Shown piece after piece: positions 1 to 5,891 of a stretch of 7,743 nucleotides of DNA (position 1 is its first letter; each line of letters begins with the position of its first letter). The translations under genes and the position numbers were made by a program. A model generated the notes under the pieces. That model saw only the letters and a list, made by a program, of their open reading frames with translations. It had not been told where the DNA came from and did not search any database. This stretch comes from Saprospiraceae bacterium (lineage in GTDB: Bacteria; Bacteroidota; Bacteroidia; Chitinophagales; Saprospiraceae). The stretch lies in NCBI GenBank assembly GCA_007128085.1, contig SKYC01000329.1, positions 1 to 7,743 of the forward strand, in the 5' to 3' direction.

Positions 1-2
1 AC

Positions 3-422
3 GAGGCCATTGAGGTTTTTAAAAAAGTGTTGGCGATTAAACCCTCGGATGCCAGTGCCCATTTTAACTTGGGTTGTACTTACTCCATCATTGAAAACAA
101 GGAAAAAGCCTACAGGCATTTGGCTCTCGCTATTGAAAATGGGTTTGATGATTTTGAAAAATTAAAAACGCACCCAAAACTCGCGTTTCTTAGGGTACAG
201 CCAGACTGGGATGAACGCTTTAAAGCCCAATTTAAAGATTCTCCGGCACTGCAAGCACCGGGCGAAAATTTACTCGACGATATTCAATCAAAAGATTCCC
301 TCGAATTACCCGACGAGGGAAAAGGCAAAATTCTCGTAAAACTGAAAGAACTCAAGGACCTAAGAGATCGCGGTGAAATCAGTGATTCAGAATTTACCAG
401 GGAAAAGAAAAGATTGTTGTGA
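3..422 (+). CDS. TPR protein with C-terminal SHOCT-like domain (5' end outside window)
   Basis: This is the C-terminal part of a larger protein. The reading frame is already open at base 3, reading EAIEVFKKVLAIKP, so the GTG at 27 is an internal valine codon and not a start. The first ~45 residues form a tetratricopeptide repeat (FKKVLAIKPSDASAHFNLG, then YRHLALAIENGF). The segment LAFLRVQPDWDERF resembles the capping segment that often ends TPR arrays. A linker leads to the last ~30 residues (bases 330-419), which contain KELKDLRDRGEISDSEF and match the SHOCT pattern: a short C-terminal helical hairpin with a conserved G-E-I-[ST]-x-x-E-F core. TPRs usually mediate protein-protein contacts, and SHOCT is thought to be an oligomerisation or tethering module. 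The specific function cannot be told without the missing N-terminus. It ends in TGA, 71 bases before the CBS gene. Confidence 0.85.
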   Translation, partial: EAIEVFKKVLAIKPSDASAHFNLGCTYSIIENKEKAYRHLALAIENGFDDFEKLKTHPKLAFLRVQPDWDERFKAQFKDSPALQAPGENLLDDIQSKDSLELPDEGKGKILVKLKELKDLRDRGEISDSEFTREKKRLL

Positions 423-493
423 GCTTTTGATTACATTGGGTTGTAAACATTTGCCGGCTGAACTGTTTAGTTAGTAGAGTAGAATCTTATGAA

Positions 494-1153
494 ATGTTTA
501 TAAAGGATATTCCACTGCTGAAAAATGTTTTTATCTCGCCTTTTCAAAGCGCAGAGGAGGCCTCTGATTTAATGGCGAAACACCACTCCTGGGATGTACC
601 TGTAGTTGATGGCCAAACATTTATTGGTATTGTAAATGAGGGAATTCTTATTTCAGAATTTAAATCCCCATTTATACGAGACCTAAAAAGTAAATTTACT
701 ATTAAATCTGTTAAAACAGAAGATCATTTACTTTTTGCTTATCGAACCATGCTTCAGTCGGGGATTTTTATGATGCCGGTTCTGAATGATGACAACCAAT
801 TTGTGGGTACGCTTTCCAGGTTGGTTTTATTTGAAAATTTCGGGAAGGTTTTTGGTTTTTTTGAACCCGGTAGTTTGATTGTTATTCGGGTGTTGAAAAG
901 GGATTTTTCATTGAGTCGTGTTTGTCATTTGATAGAAAGTGAAGGGGGGTCTGTTCTGTCTTCTTTTGTATCCTCAGACAGTGATTCCGATTTCCTGAAC
1001 CTCAGCCTGCGATTGCAAACGGTTGAAATCAATGACGTGGTCAGCACCCTTAAAAGACACGAATACGATGTGTTGAGTTTTTACAACGAAGACCAGTTGA
1101 AGGGTTTGCTCGATGATCGGTACGACCAGCTGATTAATTATCTCAATATTTGA
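494..1153 (+). CDS. CBS-domain protein with C-terminal ACT-like domain
   Basis: The protein has 219 residues and no signal peptide or membrane segment, so it should be cytoplasmic. Two CBS motifs are visible: about residues 15-55 (ISPFQSAEEASDLM, then WDVPVVDGQTFIGIVNE) and 72-117 (KSVKTEDHLLFAYRTM, then FMMPVLNDDNQFVGTLSR). Paired CBS motifs form a Bateman module that typically binds adenine nucleotides. Residues ~126-198 (SLIVIRVLKRDFSLSRVCHLIESEGGSV) have the look of an ACT-like regulatory domain. As I recall, Bacteroidota often carry a gene of this design directly before nadK. That suggests, as inference only, that it senses nucleotide state linked to NAD(P) metabolism. The ATG at 494 is chosen because the ATG at 489 is in another frame and stops after four codons. 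NadK begins 43 bases downstream, so co-transcription is likely. The residues that would fix the ligand cannot be decided from sequence. Confidence 0.85.
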   Translation: MFIKDIPLLKNVFISPFQSAEEASDLMAKHHSWDVPVVDGQTFIGIVNEGILISEFKSPFIRDLKSKFTIKSVKTEDHLLFAYRTMLQSGIFMMPVLNDDNQFVGTLSRLVLFENFGKVFGFFEPGSLIVIRVLKRDFSLSRVCHLIESEGGSVLSSFVSSDSDSDFLNLSLRLQTVEINDVVSTLKRHEYDVLSFYNEDQLKGLLDDRYDQLINYLNI

Positions 1154-1196
1154 CTGTTTTTCGGAGGAATCCATCATTTAGTTAAAATTTTAAACA

Positions 1197-2084
1197 ATGA
1201 ACATTGGGGTGTTTGCCCAGAAATTGAGTTCCGTTGATCGCAAATGGGCGCGTTCATTTATCGGTTTTTTGAAGGATAACGGGTATGGAGTAAGTCTTCA
1301 TAAGGAGCTATACGATTCCTTCCAAACGGCCAAGTTGCCAAACGATTTACCTTTTTTTACTGAAATCGATAACGAGGACACCCACTCCATGGATTATTTG
1401 ATTTCTCTGGGTGGAGATGGTACCATGTTGAGGGCTGTTAACCTGACTTATAAAACCGAAATTCCAGTGCTCGGTATCAATTTGGGTAGACTTGGATTTC
1501 TCGCTTCTGTTGATAAAAAGAACGCGCGGATTGCCATAGATCGAATAAAAAAAGGTGAGTACGATATTCAAAAAAGGACATTACTTGAATTGGGTGGAAA
1601 ACATAAGCTTTTTTTTCCCGACCCTGTAGCTTTGAATGATTTTACCGTTTTCAAGCGCGATACCTCTTCTATGATTGGTGTTCATACCTATATCAACGGA
1701 GAGTTTTTCAATACCTATTGGTCCGATGGCTTAATTATTTCTACGCCCACCGGATCCACGGGCTACAGTCTGAGTTGCGGTGGACCCATTGTTTTTCCCT
1801 CTTCGGGAAACCTTGTGATTACACCCATTGCCCCCCATAATTTGAATGTTCGCCCCATTGTAATTTCGGACGATTCTGAGATATCCATTCGCCTGGAGGG
1901 AAGAACCGACTCTTTTCTGTGTAGTTTGGATTCCCGTTTTGAGTCGATAAATAAAAAGCATCAACTACTGGTTAGGAAAAGCCGGTACCACGGTCAGGTT
2001 ATGCTTATGCGGGACTACAGCTATACCGATGCATTGAGGGAAAAATTGACTTGGGGGTTCGACAAAAGAAGCAGCACCATATGA
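1197..2084 (+). CDS. nadK: NAD kinase (ATP/polyphosphate-dependent)
   Basis: The gene encodes a cytoplasmic 295-residue NAD kinase, which phosphorylates the 2'-hydroxyl of the adenosine ribose of NAD to make NADP. The N-terminal Rossmann-like domain ends in the hallmark GGDGT motif (residues 72-76), followed by INLGRLGFLAS (93-103). The C-terminal domain has the NE/D motif as ALND (144-147), with Asp where many relatives have Glu. It also has the signature WSDGLIISTPTGSTGYSLSCGGP (174-196) and PIAPHNLNVRPIV (209-221). Length and domain order are normal for bacterial NadK, and no catalytic element is missing. The ATG at 1197 is supported by MNIGVFAQK, the usual first beta strand, and has A at -3 in an A/T-rich leader. 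A GGAGGA at 1163-1168 is too far upstream to serve this start. The next gene begins 70 bases downstream. Confidence 0.97.
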   Translation: MNIGVFAQKLSSVDRKWARSFIGFLKDNGYGVSLHKELYDSFQTAKLPNDLPFFTEIDNEDTHSMDYLISLGGDGTMLRAVNLTYKTEIPVLGINLGRLGFLASVDKKNARIAIDRIKKGEYDIQKRTLLELGGKHKLFFPDPVALNDFTVFKRDTSSMIGVHTYINGEFFNTYWSDGLIISTPTGSTGYSLSCGGPIVFPSSGNLVITPIAPHNLNVRPIVISDDSEISIRLEGRTDSFLCSLDSRFESINKKHQLLVRKSRYHGQVMLMRDYSYTDALREKLTWGFDKRSSTI

Positions 2085-2154
2085 GGCATTTGACCGGTTA
2101 TACAATAGTTTGATGATGTGTTTGGAGAAGATTATTTAGGGTAATTTTAAACAT

Positions 2155-2925
2155 ATGAAGACCCTTTTAAATATTGGAAATAAGACTTTTTCAGCCAACT
2201 TGGAAAAGCCCGTATCCATTGGGATTCGGATGGAGAACGAAGTCGATCAAAACCCCAGTTGTTTTTACGCCTTACCCCCCCAAATCAAGCCCTTTGTTTC
2301 CGGCGATTTTATCGGATCCATTAAAGAAGGCAGCCCGGTGAACTTTAAAAATGTATTTTTTAATCCGCACGGGAATGGGACCCATACGGAGTGCAGCGGG
2401 CATATTTACGACAATGGATTGGTTATAGGTGGATTACTTAATAAGTTTTTGTGGACTGCCCTGGTGGTCAGTATACGGCCGGAAGAAATCGATAAAGATC
2501 AACTTGTTTGTAAACCCGATTTTTTAAAAGAAAAGATGTTTGAGGGGGTTGATGCGGTTGTCATTCGGACTCTACCCAATGATGAGGGAAAAATACGGAG
2601 GAAGTACAGTGGTACCAATCCCCCGTACATCGATAGCGATTTTATTGCCTGGCTGCGGGAAAGAGGGATTCAACATTTACTCACGGATTTGCCCTCTGTG
2701 GACAAGGAAAAGGATGGCGGAGCTTTGGCTGGTCACAGAGCTTTTTGGGAATCTGTGGGCGATGAGCGAACAAGATGCACCATTTCTGAGTTAATCTATG
2801 TACCGGAGCACATTCAAGACGGGCTTTATTTACTGGAATTTCAGATAATGAATCTCGCCTTGGATGCCGCACCTTCCAATCCTGTTCTTTACTCATTGAA
2901 AAGGGAGGATGAGTCATCCGGGTAA
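2155..2925 (+). CDS. Cyclase-family metal-dependent hydrolase (kynurenine formamidase-like)
   Basis: A 256-residue cytoplasmic protein of the Cyclase family (PF04199 type), which includes bacterial kynurenine formamidase and other metal-dependent amide hydrolases. The metal-binding signature is visible as HGNGTHTECSGH (residues 72-83). The probable ligands are H72, H77 and H83, with E79 at the position where the classical HxGTHxDxPxH motif has Asp. A second conserved block, LLTDLPSVDKEKDGGALAGHRAFW (~175-198), contains the active-site His region, and E212 lies in a late conserved block. The Glu-containing variant appears, as I recall, in a Bacteroidota subgroup of unknown substrate, so I do not call it kynB. 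No tryptophan-degradation gene is nearby, which also argues against a firm kynurenine assignment. The start ATG at 2155 follows a TTTTAAACAT leader like that of nadK. Confidence 0.85.
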   Translation: MKTLLNIGNKTFSANLEKPVSIGIRMENEVDQNPSCFYALPPQIKPFVSGDFIGSIKEGSPVNFKNVFFNPHGNGTHTECSGHIYDNGLVIGGLLNKFLWTALVVSIRPEEIDKDQLVCKPDFLKEKMFEGVDAVVIRTLPNDEGKIRRKYSGTNPPYIDSDFIAWLRERGIQHLLTDLPSVDKEKDGGALAGHRAFWESVGDERTRCTISELIYVPEHIQDGLYLLEFQIMNLALDAAPSNPVLYSLKREDESSG

Positions 2926-2946
2926 ATTTTATACAATGAAGAATCA

Positions 2947-3615
2947 ATGGATCGTGGATTTTTAAATAAACAGTATTTGATTCAGCGGTTTAAGGACCAG
3001 GGCCTTGAATCCTACCGTTCCATTGTTCAATTTTACGAAAATCACCGGGCCGATATCAACCAATTGGATTTCGACGAATTTTTTGAAATTTACACCGAGT
3101 ACGCCAATGCGCTTTACGAGATCGGCGCCCACCACAAATTCATCAAGCAGGCCGATAAAATCATAGAATTGAGTATTGAGCGGAATTTGGTTTACTACAA
3201 CGGCAAGGATATTTTCCAGTTTTATTTATTGAAAAAAGCATACGCTTACTATAACCTGGGAATGTTGGACCGATGTGAAAAGGTGGTGATGGAGCTTTTG
3301 AAAATCGATCCCGACAAAACCATTTATCGGGATTTATTTGCAAAATCCGTCAATAAGAGGAAGAGTATAAGCCGTATAAACACGCGTATGTACGCAACCG
3401 TTTTACTATTGCTCAGTGCAGTGATTATCGGATTTGAATTGTTTGTCATACGGTTGTTTATGCCCGAATTGACCACGACATTTGAAATTATGCGGTCTAT
3501 GGTTTTCGTTTCCGGTATTGTGCTTATGGTCATTGCAGAACTTTCCTCCTGGATTCACGCAAGAATGAAGGTTGAGGATTATATTCAAAAGGTGAAAAAA
3601 AAGCATTCAAAATGA
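2947..3615 (+). CDS. Unrecognised TPR-like protein with two C-terminal membrane helices
   Basis: I do not recognise this 222-residue protein as a named family. Residues ~1-145 are soluble and helical. A TPR-like helix pair is clearest at KKAYAYYNLGMLDRCEKVVMELLKIDPDK (~96-124), and more irregular pairs precede it. A basic stretch (KRKSISRINTR, ~137-147) leads into a hydrophobic helix at ~149-172 and a second at ~182-204. A basic tail ending KVKKKHSK follows. The positive-inside rule predicts both termini in the cytoplasm, so the helical repeat region would be a cytosolic platform anchored by a C-terminal hairpin. There is no signal peptide. It starts 22 bases after the cyclase gene and is probably co-transcribed with it. 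A nine-codon ORF from the ATG at 2936 overlaps its start and is not considered a gene. The function is unknown; a scaffold role is only inference. Confidence 0.8.
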   Translation: MDRGFLNKQYLIQRFKDQGLESYRSIVQFYENHRADINQLDFDEFFEIYTEYANALYEIGAHHKFIKQADKIIELSIERNLVYYNGKDIFQFYLLKKAYAYYNLGMLDRCEKVVMELLKIDPDKTIYRDLFAKSVNKRKSISRINTRMYATVLLLLSAVIIGFELFVIRLFMPELTTTFEIMRSMVFVSGIVLMVIAELSSWIHARMKVEDYIQKVKKKHSK

Positions 3616-3619
3616 ATTT

Positions 3620-3635
3620 TGTTTCACGTGAAACA
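3620..3635. promoter_or_regulatory. parS: parS centromere site, copy 1
   Basis: The 16 bases TGTTTCACGTGAAACA are a perfect palindrome and identical to the canonical bacterial parS site bound by ParB. ParB loads here as a CTP-dependent clamp and spreads along flanking DNA, working with ParA and SMC/condensin in origin segregation. A perfect 16-mer is expected by chance roughly once in four billion bases. The site starts five bases after the stop codon of the membrane protein gene. An identical site lies 1,189 bases downstream. Confidence 0.95.
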
Positions 3636-3740
3636 TGAATGACTCCCGTATTAAAGGAGTTTTGGAGAGTTTTAGTCACACCCCTCCCCTTCCAGATAAC
3701 TTTAATAGGACCATTTTTCATTGAAATGCCGGGAGTTTAA

Positions 3741-3758
3741 AGGCATCGAATAATGCCT
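3741..3758. repeat. Small inverted repeat (AGGCAT/ATGCCT)
   Basis: AGGCAT and ATGCCT form a perfect 6-bp stem around a 6-base loop in the gap between parS copy 1 and the ThrB-like gene. A T-rich but interrupted stretch follows (3761-3776). It could be a weak terminator for the upstream genes or an operator for the downstream gene. It lies directly upstream of the candidate -7 element, which slightly favours a regulatory role. The evidence is only the symmetry. Confidence 0.35.
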
Positions 3759-3775
3759 GAATGTTTTAATTTATT

Positions 3776-3783
3776 TACATTTG
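3776..3783 (+). promoter_or_regulatory. Candidate Bacteroidota -7 promoter element for the ThrB-like gene
   Basis: TACATTTG matches the Bacteroidota sigma-factor -7 consensus TAnnTTTG exactly. No TTG -33 element is found at the usual distance upstream, which weakens the call. It would give a leader of about 110 bases before the ATG at 3898. A weaker alternative is TTTTTTTG at 3812-3819, which has a TTG 17 bases upstream at 3792-3794. Either would let the gene between the parS sites be transcribed independently of the upstream run. Confidence 0.35.
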
Positions 3784-3897
3784 ATCCCCGTTTGAAGTCC
3801 CGATCCCCCCCTTTTTTTGTTTAAAATGAAAGAGACGGGTCATTGATTGCGGAATACTCAAGAAACCCTGTTCAATAATAATTTTCAAAAACACAGA

Positions 3898-4794
3898 ATG
3901 AATACCAGCGGACTTAAAGTACATAGCCCTCATGTTTTATCCCTTTCCGGTAGTTTAAATGAACTCGCCTATGTTCCGTTGTCGGGTATTGGGATAGATG
4001 TTCAGATGTTGCCCCATTCCGGATCAGGACACAAAGTGAATTATTTCAAGAAGGAGTACTTTTCAGGCAGTGATACATTTGAAAGTAAGTTGGTTGATCT
4101 GATTGATGGATACACAAGGTTTTCGAATCTGAAGAAAAGTTTTTTGTACATATCCTTTCAAGCCAATTGTTATATTCGGGAGGAAGAAGTTTTTGTTGCA
4201 CTTGCAACTGGACTGAATCATTGTTATAAGGGCAAAGGGCTGGAAGAGCAAGAGTTGTTTAATTTTTTGCTCCAATTTTTGAGAGTCAACGAAATACCGT
4301 TCTCTCTGCCTTTTTTACAAACCGCTTTTTTTGGAGGCATGAGATTCTTTTACGGGGAGAAAGAAGACAAACATTTCAGGGAACGGCTGCCAAATGGATA
4401 TAAATGGGTTTGTATGCTATCTAAGAAAGCCTTTCATCCTCTATTACTGGAAGATGAAGATCTGCTTTTGGCTAAACAGAAAGCGGTAGCTTTTATTCAC
4501 GGTTTGTTTTATGCCGATTTGTCCAAAATTAAACAAGGAATGACCCTCCGCAGTCTGCATGCATATCCCTCAAACTATCCGGAGTACCTAAAGACTTTTA
4601 CTGAACTTGCTGAGAAATACGGTGCCGTAGGTTTTAATCACGCCTCCCAATCGCATTTGTATTACGCTTTGTTTCAAAACAGCCTGGAATCCTCTGACTT
4701 CCTGGGTGAGCTTCGAAGACGAACCGCCAAACATAAAAGATACCTCAAATTATTTGAATCTGAAATCAACGAAGAAGGGGTGATGGTTCTTTGA
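3898..4794 (+). CDS. Degenerate homoserine kinase (ThrB)-like protein, probable pseudoenzyme
   Basis: I read this 298-residue protein as a full-length relative of homoserine kinase (ThrB, GHMP kinase superfamily), which phosphorylates homoserine in threonine synthesis. Its N-terminus (LKVHSPHVLSLSGS) lines up with the ThrB start (KVFSPA...). EVFVALATGLNHCYKGKGL (97-115) matches the helix after the ATP loop, AFFGGMRF (143-150) the ALLGGF block, and AVAFIHGLFYAD (196-207) the following helix. YGAVGFNHASQSHLYYAL (241-258) matches the third GHMP motif region, and EINEEGVMVL matches the usual C-terminus. The active-site residues are gone: NxGxGFD is replaced by SLNE, the GSGLGSSAAS loop by FQANCYIREE (88-97), HADN by IPFSLP, and GSGP by SQSH. 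The frame is intact, so this is unlikely to be a fresh pseudogene. The ATG at 3898 is preferred over TTG at 3847 because it matches the ThrB N-terminus. No thrA or thrC is adjacent. It lies alone between two parS sites. It is a confident gene; the family call is about 75% sure. Confidence 0.8.
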   Translation: MNTSGLKVHSPHVLSLSGSLNELAYVPLSGIGIDVQMLPHSGSGHKVNYFKKEYFSGSDTFESKLVDLIDGYTRFSNLKKSFLYISFQANCYIREEEVFVALATGLNHCYKGKGLEEQELFNFLLQFLRVNEIPFSLPFLQTAFFGGMRFFYGEKEDKHFRERLPNGYKWVCMLSKKAFHPLLLEDEDLLLAKQKAVAFIHGLFYADLSKIKQGMTLRSLHAYPSNYPEYLKTFTELAEKYGAVGFNHASQSHLYYALFQNSLESSDFLGELRRRTAKHKRYLKLFESEINEEGVMVL

Positions 4795-4808
4795 TGAAAA
4801 AACATCAA

Positions 4809-4824
4809 TGTTTCACGTGAAACA
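4809..4824. promoter_or_regulatory. parS: parS centromere site, copy 2
   Basis: TGTTTCACGTGAAACA again matches the canonical parS palindrome at all 16 positions and is identical to copy 1. It begins 14 bases after the stop codon of the ThrB-like gene. The bases flanking the two copies differ, so this is not simply a longer duplicated segment. ParB bound at both sites would bracket the single gene between them. Confidence 0.95.
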
Positions 4825-4874
4825 ATACTTTTAACCATCCCTCTGCACCTGACCCCGACCCTAAAGATTACAAA

Positions 4875-5094
4875 CCTCCGGAGGCTGAGGTTCTCGAAGC
4901 CCCGGAGAATTTTCCCCCAATTGTTATATCAGGACAAGCCGAATACCATGTTCTGTGGTTCAAATTGACATATTTTTTTACCACATAGGCACATAGTTGA
5001 GCTTCGGTTTGACACTTGCGGTTATCGATGGGGTTTATAGTTTCAACTGGCCTTCTTTTTACCACAAGGCAAATAGGTATAGTTTCAGCTAAGA
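4875..5094. repeat. Repeat unit 1 (long form)
   Basis: The hairpin module is at 4875-4907, with CTCCGGAG itself a perfect 8-bp palindrome. TTTACCACA motifs fall at 4977-4985 and 5058-5066. The GAGCTTCGGTTTGACACTT segment is present, so this is a long unit. Its second half (GGTTTATAGTTTCAACTGG) is diverged from units 2 and 4. Confidence 0.8.
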
Positions 5095-5341
5095 CCTCCG
5101 GAGGCTGAGGTGGTTCCTGAGCCTGCCGAAGGGCTCTCGAAGCCCTGGAATTTTATTACCAAAATCACGATATCTGTACAAGCTCAATACCATGTTCTGT
5201 GGTTCAAATTGACATTGTTTTTTACCACATAGACATAGTTGAGCTTCGGTTTGACACTTATCGTTATATATGGGCTTTTGAATATCAGCTGGACCTTTTT
5301 TTTAACCACATAGACATATAGTAAGAGCCTCACCTACGAAT
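5095..5341. repeat. Repeat unit 2 (long form, with an insertion in the hairpin)
   Basis: The hairpin module has ~22 extra bases inside (about 5111-5132) containing TTCCTGAGCCTGCCGAAGGG. This resembles the CCTGAGC..GTCGAAGG-type intergenic repeat I recall from many bacterial genomes. The insertion makes a new near-perfect stem, GGCTGAGG with CCTGAGCC, and a second one, GGGCT-CTCGA-AGCCC. The rest is a full unit with TTTACCACA at 5221-5229 and TTAACCACA at 5302-5310. It is the closest relative of unit 4. Confidence 0.8.
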
Positions 5342-5507
5342 CTCCGGTGGCTGAGGTTCTCGAAGCCCCGGAGACTAATCCCCCCAATCGCGATATCTGG
5401 ATAAGCTCAATACCATGTTCTGTGGTTCAAATTGACATTGTTTTTTACCACATAGACACATAGTTGGGTCTGCGTCTAACGATTCCCGAGCCACTAAAGG
5501 TCAGGAA
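5342..5507. repeat. Repeat unit 3 (short form)
   Basis: The hairpin module is at 5342-5373 (with the T-bulge version CTCCGGTGG). The conserved middle runs through TTTACCACA at 5444-5452 and ACCACATAGACACATAGTTG. The GAGCTTCGG segment and second ACCACATAG motif of the long units are missing, replaced by an unrelated ~40-base stretch. Confidence 0.8.
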
Positions 5508-5731
5508 CCTCCGGTGGCTGAGGTTCTAGAAGCCCCGGAGACCAATCCCCCCAGTCGCGATATCTGGATAAGTTCAATACCATGTTCTATCGTTCAAATT
5601 GACATTGTTTTTTACCAAATAGGCACATAGTTGAGCTTCGGTTTTACCATTACCGTTATATATTGGCTTTTGAATATCAGCTGGACCTTTTTTTAACCAC
5701 ATAGACAAATAGTTAGAGCCTCACCTGCGAA
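5508..5731. repeat. Repeat unit 4 (long form)
   Basis: The hairpin module is at 5508-5540 and differs from the others by TTCTAGAAG in the loop. The unit is long, with GAGCTTCGGTTTTACC, CTTTTGAATATCAGCTGGACC and TTAACCACA at 5693-5701. Its second half is nearly the same as that of unit 2. Confidence 0.8.
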
Positions 5732-5891
5732 CCTCCGGTGGCTGAGGTTCTCGAAGCCCCGGAGTTTTATCCCCCCAATCACGATATCAGGACAAGCTCA
5801 ATGCATTACTCTGGAAACTTTGTGGTCTCTATCGTTCCAATTGGCTTTGTTACTTAACACATAGGCACATAGTTAGAGTCTCGGCTACGAA
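5732..5891. repeat. Repeat unit 5 (short, diverged form)
   Basis: The hairpin module is at 5732-5764. The middle is diverged: AAGCTCAATGCATTACTCTGG replaces the CCATGTTCTG region, and the first motif is reduced to TTAACACATAGGCACATAG. It lacks the GAGCTTCGG segment and is a short unit like unit 3. Confidence 0.75.

Noticed and set aside
446..453. AACATTTG as a -7 promoter element for the CBS gene
   Set aside because: It has one mismatch to TAnnTTTG, and the nearest TTG is at a marginal distance, so it is not distinguishable from background.
1163..1168. GGAGGA as a Shine-Dalgarno sequence for nadK
   Set aside because: It lies about 28 bases before the nadK ATG, too far for ribosome binding, and no start codon lies at the right distance.
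974..1177. Minus-strand ORF opposite the CBS gene
   Set aside because: It is a shadow of the conserved + strand gene with no domain or start context of its own.
3642..3660. ACTCC/GGAGT hairpin followed by TTTT as a rho-independent terminator
   Set aside because: The 5-bp stem with a 9-base loop and a 4-base T-run is too weak to separate from chance.
3847..3897. TTG start for the ThrB-like gene, adding 17 residues
   Set aside because: The extra residues (RNTQETLFNNNFQKHR) match nothing in the ThrB family, while the ATG at 3898 begins exactly where ThrB proteins begin.
4868..5065. 65-residue minus-strand ORF within repeat unit 1
   Set aside because: It lies inside repeat sequence and is not preserved as a frame in the other repeat units.
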